64,000 nt of DNA, from contig OX044364.1 in assembly GCA_943846735.1 (NCBI GenBank), forward strand, positions 2,542,001-2,606,000. Direction: 5' to 3'. Made by a program: the position numbers and the translations under genes. The notes below the pieces were generated by a model. The model worked only from the letters and a program-made list of their open reading frames with translations. It ran no database searches and was not told the origin of the DNA. This document shows, piece by piece, positions 42,191 to 51,783 of the stretch. This DNA comes from CAJQLB01 sp905479065 (lineage in GTDB: Bacteria > Bacteroidota > Bacteroidia > Flavobacteriales > Flavobacteriaceae). Position 1 is the stretch's first letter, and every line of letters begins with the position of its first letter.

Positions 42191-43027
42191 ATGCTCAAAG
42201 CCACTAAAAAAAGTCATAATTTAGAAATACTTATCTCAACAATGAATAGAGCCTCGTTGTCATTTTTAAACAACATGCTCCCATCAATTAGCGATCCTAA
42301 CATTAATATGCTTATTGTTAATCAAACAAATGAATCGTCAATTTTGGTGTCAAATTCAAATCATATAAAGGTTTTAAATACACTTGATAAAGGGTTGCCA
42401 CAAAGTAGGAATTTAGCAATTGAGAATGCCTCTGCTGATATTTGTTTAATCGCTGATGATGACATTCATTATGTGAGCAATTTTAAGGAGATTATTCTCG
42501 ATGCTTTTGAAAAATATCAAGAGGCAGATATTATAACATTTAAAATGACTAATCAAGATGGGCAGTTTTTTAGAGATTATAGAAATATCATTAAACATGA
42601 CAAGAATACTATCAATACAGTAAATTCTGTGGTCATTGCGTTCAAATTAGAAAGTGTAAAAGGCAATGTTCATTTTAATAATAATTTTGGATTAGGTGCC
42701 CAATTTCAGGTAGGTAATGAATTTGTTTTTTTAAGAAATGCCATCAATGCGGGTCTTAAAATTTTTTTTGAGCCTAAAGTGATCTTATCACATCCCAACT
42801 TTAGTTCAGGACAAGACGGTGCAAGTGATAGAGTGATTTATGGAAGAAGTGCCTTGTATTATAAATATTATGGACTTAAAGCCTATGCCAAAATTGGAAT
42901 AGATCTTATTATTACATCAATGCGAGGTAAATTAGCTCCTTCAAAAATTATCTCTAAATTCAGGGTCGGATTAAATGGAATAAACGATTACAAGCTACTC
43001 GTAATGAATGGAACGGAAATCAGATAA
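42191..43027 (+). CDS. Glycosyltransferase family 2 (GT-A fold)
   Basis: A 278-residue inverting glycosyltransferase. It opens with the GT2 strand LEILISTMNRASLSFL. The nucleotide-sugar and metal site is ICLIADDDIHYV with the D-x-D-type acidic motif, and LPQSRNLAIENASADI before it is the GT2 loop LSxARNxGI. NEFVFLRNAINAGLKIFF is the acceptor-side region. It is cotranscribed with fdtA, which starts 3 bases after its stop. No membrane segment is convincing. Confidence 0.88.
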   Translation: MLKATKKSHNLEILISTMNRASLSFLNNMLPSISDPNINMLIVNQTNESSILVSNSNHIKVLNTLDKGLPQSRNLAIENASADICLIADDDIHYVSNFKEIILDAFEKYQEADIITFKMTNQDGQFFRDYRNIIKHDKNTINTVNSVVIAFKLESVKGNVHFNNNFGLGAQFQVGNEFVFLRNAINAGLKIFFEPKVILSHPNFSSGQDGASDRVIYGRSALYYKYYGLKAYAKIGIDLIITSMRGKLAPSKIISKFRVGLNGINDYKLLVMNGTEIR

Positions 43028-43030
43028 ATC

Positions 43031-43441
43031 ATGAAAAACACACACATGGATAACGTAAGGATTATTGAAATTCCTAAGATAATTGATGAGCAAGGTAGAG
43101 GTAAATTATCCTTTATCGAAAAGGATGTAATACCATTTAAAATAAAACGTGTTTATTATTTATATGATGTGCCTAGTGATGCTTATCGCGGAGGACATGC
43201 TCACAAAAAGCTTAAACAATTTATAATTGCTTTAAGCGGCAGTTTTGAGGTTTTGTTAGATGATGGTGAGTCAAAGCAAAAAATTATGCTTAATAAACCT
43301 AACAAAGGACTTTTAATTCCAACAGGTGTTTGGAGGGAACTAGATAATTTCTCATCTGGAGCAGTTTGTTTAGTGTTAGCCTCAGAGGAGTACGACGAAG
43401 AGGATTACATAAGAGATTATAAACAATTTACACAAGTATAA
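43031..43441 (+). CDS. fdtA: dTDP-4-keto-6-deoxyglucose 3,4-ketoisomerase, FdtA/QdtA-type cupin
   Basis: A cupin of 136 residues that shifts the keto group from C4 to C3 of dTDP-4-keto-6-deoxyglucose, making the substrate for the sugar 3-aminotransferase at 36344. The catalytic His pair is in RGGHAHKKLKQF (His56, His58), after VYYLYDVP; IPTGVWRELDNFS and VLASEEYDEEDYIRDY complete the fold. Fdt (galacto) and Qdt (gluco) isomerases cannot be told apart by eye. ATG 43031 is used; Met at 43046 is also possible. No dTDP-glucose synthesis genes (rmlA, rmlB) are in the window. Confidence 0.92.
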   Translation: MKNTHMDNVRIIEIPKIIDEQGRGKLSFIEKDVIPFKIKRVYYLYDVPSDAYRGGHAHKKLKQFIIALSGSFEVLLDDGESKQKIMLNKPNKGLLIPTGVWRELDNFSSGAVCLVLASEEYDEEDYIRDYKQFTQV

Positions 43442-43442
43442 T

Positions 43443-44321
43443 CTATTGGCTACATAAATATCCAAGCCTATACAAATCAAATAAGACAAGACTCGGTTCT
43501 TGACGAAATAAGTGTCGTTCTAATTTTGATTTTAGTTTCGTAAAAAACCATTTTAATGGTGTTTTAAGGCCTAATTTTACAATGACGTTGTAAGTTTTAA
43601 GAAGGCTGATATTATGTGCCGGTAACATTTGTAATTTTGACGCTGTATATAATGCTTTTACTGCATTTTGGGTTTTTTTTAGAAATTCTTCATTCTTGTC
43701 CAGACCTAAATGCCAAACTTCATTGTCAATATGAAAAACTGAAATATTGTTTGTTTTTAATTGTGAGCTAAACAAATAATCAAGTCCGTAGGTATTTTGA
43801 TTACAGTGCTTACTAACATTTAAAAACACTACTTTACGAATTAAAAAATTTGCAGAAATAATGACTTTATACGGGTTTTTATTTCTTTTAGCTGATTGAA
43901 TTTCTTCACGATTTTTCCCAAAATAATGACGAAGTGATTGATTTGGATCTTTTAAAGTTGAATCGTAAGCAAATCCACCGAAAATAGCATCAAAAGGTCT
44001 GTCACACATGTCGATGTATTTGGATAAAAATAATGTTGATTTTGGTTTTGAATCAGCATCAATAAATAATAACCAATTATACTGAGCTAATGTTGCAAGT
44101 CGTCCCCTATTAGCTTTACTTCCTACATTTTTTTTATGTTCGATAAACTTTGAATGGCTTAATGAATTAATGTGTTGGTTGTGCCTATTCTTATTTGAAA
44201 AAGACCCATCATCCATACAAATCAATTCAAATACAATACCAAGTTTTAGAGCTTGACTCTCTAAAATTTTTGCCAATGGCAATGCATTATAATTAAATGT
44301 AGGAATTAAAATTGATAACAT
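43443..44321 (-). CDS. Glycosyltransferase family 2 (GT-A fold)
   Basis: A 292-residue glycosyltransferase starting MLSILIPTFNYNALPL. CMDDGSFSNKN and WLLFIDADSKPK hold the two acidic motifs that bind nucleotide sugar and metal. KNVGSKANRGRLATLA fills the loop where most GT2 enzymes have a GxxxARNxG-type segment. The C-terminus is basic and lacks a clear membrane helix. It converges on fdtA with one base between their stops and lies 84 bases downstream of ftsE on the same strand. Confidence 0.88.
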   Translation of the reverse strand: MLSILIPTFNYNALPLAKILESQALKLGIVFELICMDDGSFSNKNRHNQHINSLSHSKFIEHKKNVGSKANRGRLATLAQYNWLLFIDADSKPKSTLFLSKYIDMCDRPFDAIFGGFAYDSTLKDPNQSLRHYFGKNREEIQSAKRNKNPYKVIISANFLIRKVVFLNVSKHCNQNTYGLDYLFSSQLKTNNISVFHIDNEVWHLGLDKNEEFLKKTQNAVKALYTASKLQMLPAHNISLLKTYNVIVKLGLKTPLKWFFTKLKSKLERHLFRQEPSLVLFDLYRLGYLCSQ

Positions 44322-44405
44322 CTTTTTAAAATACTTTTATATGGTTCATGATTGATCCATTCTCTTAACAAGCGATGTGATTTAATTATGATATTTTACG
44401 CGGTG

Positions 44406-45089
44406 TTAATCTTTTCTTTGGACTACCTCAAAAACTTTATTTTCATCACATTTAAGTGTTTTGTGAGGATATTTTAGCAACATGGCATAATCGTGTGTAG
44501 CCATCAAAATAGTATGTCCCTTTTTATTTAAATCCTGCAAAACCTCCATCACTTCTATGCTTGTTTGAGGATCTAAATTTCCAGTAGGCTCATCTGCTAA
44601 AATAAGTTCAGGATTATTTAAAAGAGCTCGTGCGATGGCAATACGTTGTTGCTCTCCACCTGATAATTCAAAAGGGAATTTGAAACCTTTAGTCTTCATT
44701 CCAACTCGGTCAAGTACTTCGTCTATTCGAATCTTGATATCCTTTTTATTTTTCCATCCTGTTGCTCTCAAAACAAAATCCAGATTATCATTTACAGTGC
44801 GATCATTTAAAAGTTTAAAATCTTGAAATACAATGCCTAATTTTCTTCTTAAAAAAGGAATGTCACTTTCCTTGAGCTTCCTTAAATTTAAATCAACAAT
44901 ATGTCCTTGACCCTCGGTGAGTTCTAAATCTCCATAAAGAGTTTTCATAAAACTACTTTTCCCTGTCCCTGTTTTTCCAATAAGATACACAAAATCGCCT
45001 TGCTTCATTGCAAAATTCACCTTTGAGAGAACGAGACTCGTCCCTTGATAAATTGAGGCATCTTTTAATTCTAATACAGTATCGGGCAT
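44406..45089 (-). CDS. ftsE: Cell-division ATP-binding protein FtsE
   Basis: A 227-residue ABC ATPase. With FtsX it controls peptidoglycan hydrolases at the septum. Walker A is GKTGTGKS (38-45), the signature LSGGEQQRIAIARAL, Walker B LILADEPTGNLD and the switch His in ATHDYAML. The stretch RRKLGIVFQDFKLLNDRTVNDNL is characteristic of FtsE rather than of other small ABC ATPases such as LolD, although LolD-type cannot be excluded by eye. ftsX is not adjacent; an FtsX-fold permease occurs 11 kb away at 56554 but looks like the LolC/E branch. Confidence 0.88.
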   Translation of the reverse strand: MPDTVLELKDASIYQGTSLVLSKVNFAMKQGDFVYLIGKTGTGKSSFMKTLYGDLELTEGQGHIVDLNLRKLKESDIPFLRRKLGIVFQDFKLLNDRTVNDNLDFVLRATGWKNKKDIKIRIDEVLDRVGMKTKGFKFPFELSGGEQQRIAIARALLNNPELILADEPTGNLDPQTSIEVMEVLQDLNKKGHTILMATHDYAMLLKYPHKTLKCDENKVFEVVQRKD

Positions 45090-45244
45090 AATGACATTTC
45101 TTTTTAGAGTTGTGTAAATGTATTATTTATTAAGCCAAAAGACAAAACAAGATGAATTCATCGGTAGATACAAATAAAAATTTAACATTTAATAAATCCT
45201 TCATAATTATCCCGAAATTTTAACGTTTAAGATAAGAGATAAAT

Positions 45245-45252
45245 TATATTTG
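45245..45252 (+). promoter_or_regulatory. Promoter -7 element (TATATTTG) for the TPR protein gene
   Basis: A perfect TAnnTTTG, 23 bases before the ATG at 45276. It makes a TTG at 45264 an unlikely start, as this would leave almost no leader. Confidence 0.55.
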
Positions 45253-45275
45253 ATAAGTCTAAATTGAAGTATTTA

Positions 45276-48200
45276 ATGATAAAAAATCTATTCATAATTC
45301 TAGCATTTACTTTAGTCAATAACCACACTTTAGTTTCCCAACAATCTGCTATTTATACCCATCAGTTGGTTGATTTTCAAAAGGGACTATTGTTATATAA
45401 TGACCAACAATATCAAGCTGCGCAAAATTTATTTACTAAGGTATTGAGTGCTTCTCAAAAAACAACTATTCAGTCAGATTGTAACTATTATATCGCTAAC
45501 TGTGCAATTCGTTTGAGTCAGAGCAACGCTGAAGAGCTAGTTCTCAAATTCGTTGCCGACTATCCAGTTAGTATACGTCGTAATACTGCCTATTTAGACA
45601 TTGCAAATTATTATTTCGACAAATCACAATTTGCTTATTCATCGAAATGGTATGATAATGTTGAGGATAAAGAATTATCAGAAAACAAACGAGATGAATT
45701 TTATTTTAACTTTGGATATTCACTGTATAAAACGAACCAAACAACAAAAGCAAAAAAATATTTATCACAAGTTGAAACGTCAGAAGTTTATGGCTCTCAA
45801 GCAAAATACTATATTGGATTTATTGCATATGGTGAAGACAACTATGATGAAGCCACCAGATATTTTAATCAAATAGGTGATCAATCCAAGTACACAAAAA
45901 AGATATCTTATTACCAAGCAGATTTAAACTTTAAATTAGGAAATTTTAAAAAAGCAATTGCTTTAGCAGAGGCACAATTAGAGTCTAGTAGTAAAGAAGA
46001 GATATCTGAACTTTCAAAAATCATAGGAGAGAGTTTTTTTAATCTTAATAACTACGATGAGGCGATTCCTTATCTAGAAAAATATGAAGGGCGTGGTGAA
46101 CGTTGGAATAATACAGACTATTATTTGTTGGGATATGCCTATTACCAACAACAGCATTATGATCGTGCTATTTCTGAATTTAATAACATCATTGATGGTC
46201 AGAATAATGTGGTTCAAAATGCCTATTACCATTTGGGAGAATGTTACATCCAAGTTGGTAAAAAACAAGAAGCTTTAAATGCCTTCAAAAATGCTTCTGA
46301 ATTAGATTTTAATTTGAAGATTCAAGAAGATGCATGGCTTAATTACGCTAAAATTAGCTACGATATAGGAAATCCTTACCAGTCTGTACCTCAAGTATTG
46401 TCTGATTATTTAACTAACTATCCCAACTCCTTATATACGGAGGAAATTCAAGGATTACTCATAAATTCCTACATCACCTCTAAAAACTACAAAGAGGCCA
46501 TGAGGCTATTGGATCGAAATAACAATTTTGATAATAAAGTGACCTATCAGATAGTAGCCTTCTACCGAGGAATAGAATTATTTAATGAATCAAATTATGT
46601 ACAAGCCAAGATATATTTCAATAAATCTTTAAAAATAGCACAAGATATATTCTATACAGCTAAGGCAACTTTTTGGAAAGCAGAAACTGACTTTAGTCTG
46701 GCTAATTATGATGATGCATTGATAGGATATAAACAATTTAAAGGCTTCAATCTGGCAGAATCAACTCTAGAAATAAAAAATATTGATTATAATTTGGCCT
46801 ACAATTATTATAAACAACAAAATTATGATAATGCTGTAAAGTATTTTTTAAGTTTTATTGACAACCCTTCTCAGGACAGTGTTAGGTTAAATGATGCGTT
46901 ACTTCGTCTTGGTGACAGTTATTTTGTAAAAAGCGAATTTGATAAAGCCATAGAGGCTTACGATCGTGCAATAAGACTTGACCAGTTAGAAGCTGATTAT
47001 GCATATTTTCAAAAGGCTATGAGCCATGGATATATCGGAGAGGAATCAATTAAAATACAAGAGCTTTTGACCTTCATAAAGCGTTTTAATAATTCAATGC
47101 TCAGAGATGACGCTCTATATGAGCTTGGGAATTCATATGTGAAAGCCAACGAGGCTGAAAAAGGGATGCGTGTCTATGATCAATTAAATTCGGAATATTC
47201 GCAAAGCTCTTTTGTTGTCAAATCAATGCTGCGTCAAGGATTGATTCTTTATAATCAAGGAAAAAATGAATTGGCTTTAGACAAATTTAAACATATTACG
47301 ACATTATTTAAGGAAACGTCTGAGGCTTATCAAGCGATAGCCTCAGCTCGTTTAATTTATATAGATTTAGGTCGTGTTACTGAATATGCTAATTGGATAA
47401 AAACATTAGATTACGTGATTGTTTCAGATACTGATCTTGATAATACTTCCTATGAAGCAGCCGAAAAACAGTATTTGGTTGGCAATACATCAAAGGCAAT
47501 AAAACTGTTTAATGCATATTTAAATCAATTTTCTGCTGGTAGTCATACATTGAAAGCGCATTTTTATTTAGCGCAATTATATGACGGAAAAGATTTAAAA
47601 ACAAATGCAATTCCTCATTACAAATATGTTGTAGAGAAAATGAGTTCAGAATACAAAGAACAAGCACTGCTTAGATTATCAGAAATTTATCTCAATGATA
47701 AACAATGGGATAATGCTAGACCATTACTAATGACTCTTGAAATTGAGTCCGAATTTTCACAAAATAGAATTTTTGCTCAATCTAATTTGATGAAAATTTA
47801 TGATTTGACTGAAGGTTCAGATAACGCTGTAATGTATGCAAAAGTAGTACTTCAAAATCTCAAAGTTGATAACTACATTAAGAGTGATGCTTATGCAATT
47901 ATTGCTAGAAATTATATGTCGCATGGTGATGACGAGAATGCAGAGAGAACTTATTCAGAACTTGAACAAATTGCATCAGGTGAATTAGCCGCTGAGGCAC
48001 TATATTTTAAGGCTTATTTTAAATCAAAATCAGGACTTTACAACGAATCAAATAATGTTATACAAAAATTAGCGAGAGATTTTTCAGGATATAAATACTT
48101 TGCAGCCAAAGGATTAATAGTTATGGCCAATAATTTTTATTTATTAAAGGATCCTTATCAAGCTACTTATATCTTAAAAAGTATATCTGAAAATTTTCAG

Positions 48201-48305
48201 GAGTTTGAGGATATTGTTGATCAAGCAAAACTTGAATTAAGCCGAATTAAATCTGAGGAATTAAAAACAAATTCATCTGTAATTATAAACGAAGATCAAA
48301 ATTAA
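45276..48305 (+). CDS. Large exported TPR-repeat protein (1009 aa)
   Basis: A periplasmic or surface protein built almost wholly of tetratricopeptide repeats. After a signal peptide ending near residue 22 (V-S-Q), roughly twenty TPR-like helix pairs follow, for example NYDEAIPYLEKYEGRGE, HYDRAISEFNNIIDG, QEALNAFKNASELD and EFDKAIEAYDRAIRL. Such proteins scaffold envelope assemblies or bind peptidoglycan and outer-membrane partners (compare YbgF, BamD). ATG 45276 is preferred over TTG 45264. The gene is followed after 52 bases by a barrel protein, and ftsE is divergent. The three look like a conserved envelope module, but the role is not known. Confidence 0.88.
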   Translation: MIKNLFIILAFTLVNNHTLVSQQSAIYTHQLVDFQKGLLLYNDQQYQAAQNLFTKVLSASQKTTIQSDCNYYIANCAIRLSQSNAEELVLKFVADYPVSIRRNTAYLDIANYYFDKSQFAYSSKWYDNVEDKELSENKRDEFYFNFGYSLYKTNQTTKAKKYLSQVETSEVYGSQAKYYIGFIAYGEDNYDEATRYFNQIGDQSKYTKKISYYQADLNFKLGNFKKAIALAEAQLESSSKEEISELSKIIGESFFNLNNYDEAIPYLEKYEGRGERWNNTDYYLLGYAYYQQQHYDRAISEFNNIIDGQNNVVQNAYYHLGECYIQVGKKQEALNAFKNASELDFNLKIQEDAWLNYAKISYDIGNPYQSVPQVLSDYLTNYPNSLYTEEIQGLLINSYITSKNYKEAMRLLDRNNNFDNKVTYQIVAFYRGIELFNESNYVQAKIYFNKSLKIAQDIFYTAKATFWKAETDFSLANYDDALIGYKQFKGFNLAESTLEIKNIDYNLAYNYYKQQNYDNAVKYFLSFIDNPSQDSVRLNDALLRLGDSYFVKSEFDKAIEAYDRAIRLDQLEADYAYFQKAMSHGYIGEESIKIQELLTFIKRFNNSMLRDDALYELGNSYVKANEAEKGMRVYDQLNSEYSQSSFVVKSMLRQGLILYNQGKNELALDKFKHITTLFKETSEAYQAIASARLIYIDLGRVTEYANWIKTLDYVIVSDTDLDNTSYEAAEKQYLVGNTSKAIKLFNAYLNQFSAGSHTLKAHFYLAQLYDGKDLKTNAIPHYKYVVEKMSSEYKEQALLRLSEIYLNDKQWDNARPLLMTLEIESEFSQNRIFAQSNLMKIYDLTEGSDNAVMYAKVVLQNLKVDNYIKSDAYAIIARNYMSHGDDENAERTYSELEQIASGELAAEALYFKAYFKSKSGLYNESNNVIQKLARDFSGYKYFAAKGLIVMANNFYLLKDPYQATYILKSISENFQEFEDIVDQAKLELSRIKSEELKTNSSVIINEDQN

Positions 48306-48357
48306 TTTTTTCCGTAACGGGCATATGATTAGTTATTTCCATGGTAAATAGAAATTT

Positions 48358-50097
48358 ATGTTAATAAAAACAAATCACATACTATACATTCTTCTAGGAC
48401 TTATTTCTTCCCGAATAATGTCTCAAGAATCGTCAAGAATGAAGAATGACACGATTACTACAGAAACGACTTATATTGTAAAGCCTTATTCTCCAAAAAT
48501 TTCTGATGCATTTAAAGTGAAGGAAATTCCATCAATTAGTGAAGACTTGGCCTTAAAAAGAAAAAGTATTAAGTATAATATTTTTTCGATACCTGTTGCT
48601 TCAACATTTGTTCCTGCGAAAACTTTGGCAAGCTCCATAGAAAAATCAGCACCGTTAAGATTATTTGATAATTATGTATCTGCAGGTGTTGGCTCTTACA
48701 CTAGTTTTTTAGCTGAATTATATCTTAATCACTCAATAAATAACAATGAAACTATTGGAAGTTCATTAAGTCATCAATCATCTGAGGGAGGTATCGATGG
48801 AAGTATTGTGGATAACAATTTTCTCGATACCAATTTTAAGGGTTATTATTTAAAAAAACAAAGTGATTATACGTTAGAGATAGAGTTCGATGCGGCTTAT
48901 GAAATGTTTAATTGGTACGGAGTTCCCGAGAATCAATTTGAAGATACAGTACTTCAGTCGTTAGAGCCTAAACAATATTTCATAGATTTCGATTTAGGAG
49001 CCCACATAGATTTTGAAAATAAAGCTTTTAATAGCGGATCTATCCTGTTTTCGCGGCTGATTGATGCATTTGAATCTCATGAAAATAGATTACAATTAAA
49101 TTCAAATATAAATTTTCAATTACAAAAAGGTGTAGTAAACACGACCTTTAAATTAGATTATTTAGATGGTGAATTTCAGAGATCATTGTTTAATGATGAA
49201 CCCATTAATTACAGTAATTTTCAATTTGGTGTCATTCCAAATTATGAAATTAAAAAGAGTAACTTAATCTTAAATCTAGGTGTTTCTGCATACTATATGA
49301 ATGATTTGAAGTTCGGGAAAAATAAATTTTATATTTTCCCGAAAATAACCATGCAATATAGTATTGTTGATGATGTTTTGTTAACGTATGGGGGTATTGA
49401 GGGTGATTTAATTCAAAATACGTTTGATGTTTTTAGACAACAAAATCCGTTTATGTCTCCCACACTGTCTATAGTTCCAACAGACCAACAATACGATGTT
49501 TATGTCGGACTAAAAGGAAGGTTAGCACAGGCGTTGAGTTATCATATTAAAGGAGTGTACAAGGCTGAAAATAATAGTCCCTTAATTAAGTCAAATGTTG
49601 TACAACTTGGTGAAACAAAGAGTTATCAATATGGAAATTCATTTGGAGTTGTTTACGATGATTTAAAAATGTTTAGTCTATTTGGTGAGTTAAATATGGG
49701 TGTCAGTGATAAATTTAATCTTGGTATGACAGCAGAATACATTACATATGCAATCGATACTGAGTCTGAAGCTTGGAATCGACCAAATTTTGAAGCATCC
49801 TTGTTGATGAATTTGCAATTTAATGACCGCTGGTATGCCGGAGCCAACTTGTTTTACACAGGAAAAAGAAAGGATGAAATTTATATTATAGATCCTCTAG
49901 TCATGACAACAACTAGGACTATTGCATTACAGAGTTATTTGGACGCTAATATGTACGTTGGATTCCACGTTAATGATTTATGGTCTGTTTTCATGAAGGC
50001 AAACAATATTACAAATCAAAATTATGACCGTTGGATGAACTATCAAGTTCAAGGATTTCAGGTTTTAGCCGGAACGACCTTTAAATTTGACTTTTAG
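48358..50097 (+). CDS. Outer-membrane beta-barrel protein, TonB-receptor-like C-terminus
   Basis: A 579-residue outer-membrane protein. After a signal peptide (about 1-22, I-M-S-Q) comes a linker with the phrase TYIVKPYSPKISDAFKVKE, then a barrel of roughly 22 strands from about residue 105. The last strands, NDLWSVFMKANNITNQNYDRWMNY and the terminal FKFDF with aromatic end residue, are like TonB-dependent receptors. There is no plug domain or TonB box, and no SusD partner. It lies 52 bases behind the TPR protein and is probably its membrane partner. Its substrate is unknown. Confidence 0.8.
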   Translation: MLIKTNHILYILLGLISSRIMSQESSRMKNDTITTETTYIVKPYSPKISDAFKVKEIPSISEDLALKRKSIKYNIFSIPVASTFVPAKTLASSIEKSAPLRLFDNYVSAGVGSYTSFLAELYLNHSINNNETIGSSLSHQSSEGGIDGSIVDNNFLDTNFKGYYLKKQSDYTLEIEFDAAYEMFNWYGVPENQFEDTVLQSLEPKQYFIDFDLGAHIDFENKAFNSGSILFSRLIDAFESHENRLQLNSNINFQLQKGVVNTTFKLDYLDGEFQRSLFNDEPINYSNFQFGVIPNYEIKKSNLILNLGVSAYYMNDLKFGKNKFYIFPKITMQYSIVDDVLLTYGGIEGDLIQNTFDVFRQQNPFMSPTLSIVPTDQQYDVYVGLKGRLAQALSYHIKGVYKAENNSPLIKSNVVQLGETKSYQYGNSFGVVYDDLKMFSLFGELNMGVSDKFNLGMTAEYITYAIDTESEAWNRPNFEASLLMNLQFNDRWYAGANLFYTGKRKDEIYIIDPLVMTTTRTIALQSYLDANMYVGFHVNDLWSVFMKANNITNQNYDRWMNYQVQGFQVLAGTTFKFDF

Positions 50098-50157
50098 GTT
50101 TTATTTATTTGTGTTGACTCTAAAAGTTTTTATATTTTTAAACTCAATTTTAGACTT

Positions 50158-51777
50158 ATGAGCAAAATAGTAATTTACTTTGGAATCTTTATGTCAATTG
50201 TGAGTTGCTCTTCAAAATCTGAAGTAGATCTCATTGTATTTAATGGTAATATTTACACAGTAAATGAAGGTTTTGATACTATTGAAGCTTTTGCTGTTTA
50301 CAATGGAAAATTCATTGACACAGGAACCACCGAACAAATTTTCTCAAAATATACAGCTCTAGACATCATTGACGCACAGGAGCAAACTATTGTGCCAGGG
50401 TTAATTGATGCGCACGCCCATTTTATGCGTTTGGGAACGACGATGCAAGAAGCGAATTTAGTAGGAACAGAAAGTTACGATGAGATGATTCAGCGTGTCA
50501 TTGATTTTCAAAAGAACAAGAATCTTGATTTTATAAGAGGCAGGGGTTGGGACCAAAATGATTGGGAGGACAAACAGTTTCCAACTAAATCTAAACTTGA
50601 CAAATTATTCCCAAATACGCCTGTTGCATTGACACGTGTTGACGGTCATGCAGCTTTATTTAATCAAGCAGCATTAGATTTGGGTGACATAACAAATAAT
50701 AGTTTTGTTGAAGGTGGACAAATAATTAAAGAAAAAGGGAAACTAACGGGTGTTTTGGTAGATAAGGCGCAAGGATTAGTCTGGAGAAATTGGCCGAAAT
50801 CAACAAGAGCCGATAATATCCAAGCTTTATTAGCAGCACAAAAAGAGTGTTTCAAATATGGTTTATCAACTGTAAATGATGCCGGTGTAGAAAGAGGTAT
50901 TATTGAACTTATGGATAGCCTTCATAAGTCAGGTGATTTAAAAATTCGTATTTATGCTATGGTTGCAGGAGGTGATAAAGACAATTTAGATTATTATCTT
51001 GAAAGAGGTACCAGTAAAACAGATCAATTAAACATTCGATCATTTAAAATATCAGCAGACGGCGCCTTGGGGTCACGAGGAGCTCTTTTGAGAAAACCAT
51101 ATAGTGATAAGCATGATACCTATGGGCTGCCAGTAACCAACATGGCATATTTTAATGAAGCAGCTCAGCGCATCGCATTATCGGATTATCAATTAAATAC
51201 ACATGCTATTGGCGATTCTGCAAATCATTCAGTTCTAAAAACATATACCAAGGTTTTACAAGGAACATCCGATCGTCGTTGGAAGGTTGAACATGCTCAA
51301 GTTGTTTCTCCTTCAGATTTTCAATATTTTAAAAATATTATTCCATCAATACAACCAACCCATGCAACAAGTGACATGTATTGGGCTGAGGAAAGAATTG
51401 GTAAAGATCGTATGAAAGGTGCGTATGCCTATAAGAAATTATTAGATATTCATGGGAAAGTTGCTTTAGGAACTGATTTCCCTGTTGAGTATGTGAGCCC
51501 TTTTTACACGTTTCATGCTGCAGTAGCAAGACAAGATGGAAATAATTATCCGTCAGGGGGATTTCAAAAACACGATGCGTTAACGCGTGAGGAAACCTTG
51601 AGGGGAATGACTATTTGGGCTGCCTATTCTAATTTTGAAGAAAATGAGAAGGGTAGTATTGAAAATGGAAAATTTGCAGATTTTGTTTTTTTAGACAAAA
51701 ATATCATGGAAGTTGATGAAAAGGTTATTAGAGATATTAAAGTAACCGCGATTTTTGTTGGAGGAGAAAAACAATAA
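50158..51777 (+). CDS. Lipoprotein amidohydrolase, YtcJ/amidohydrolase-3 type
   Basis: A 539-residue metal-dependent amidohydrolase. It carries a lipobox ending V-S-C (Cys17). The metal site is HAH in PGLIDAHAHFMRL, the carboxylated-Lys position in SFKISADGALGSRGALL, His in LNTHAIGD and VEHAQVV, and Asp in LGTDFPVEYVS. The long insertion with RGRGWDQNDW and RVDGHAALFNQ is typical of the YtcJ/amidohydrolase-3 group, with substrates such as N-acyl or formyl compounds. It is unrelated in detail to the amidohydrolase at 8312. It probably acts in the periplasm on amides or hydantoin-like compounds. Confidence 0.9.
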   Translation: MSKIVIYFGIFMSIVSCSSKSEVDLIVFNGNIYTVNEGFDTIEAFAVYNGKFIDTGTTEQIFSKYTALDIIDAQEQTIVPGLIDAHAHFMRLGTTMQEANLVGTESYDEMIQRVIDFQKNKNLDFIRGRGWDQNDWEDKQFPTKSKLDKLFPNTPVALTRVDGHAALFNQAALDLGDITNNSFVEGGQIIKEKGKLTGVLVDKAQGLVWRNWPKSTRADNIQALLAAQKECFKYGLSTVNDAGVERGIIELMDSLHKSGDLKIRIYAMVAGGDKDNLDYYLERGTSKTDQLNIRSFKISADGALGSRGALLRKPYSDKHDTYGLPVTNMAYFNEAAQRIALSDYQLNTHAIGDSANHSVLKTYTKVLQGTSDRRWKVEHAQVVSPSDFQYFKNIIPSIQPTHATSDMYWAEERIGKDRMKGAYAYKKLLDIHGKVALGTDFPVEYVSPFYTFHAAVARQDGNNYPSGGFQKHDALTREETLRGMTIWAAYSNFEENEKGSIENGKFADFVFLDKNIMEVDEKVIRDIKVTAIFVGGEKQ

Positions 51778-51783
51778 AGTCAA

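Noticed and set aside
45264..45275. TTG as start of the TPR gene
   Set aside because: ATG at 45276 gives a proper signal peptide and fits the -7 element spacing.
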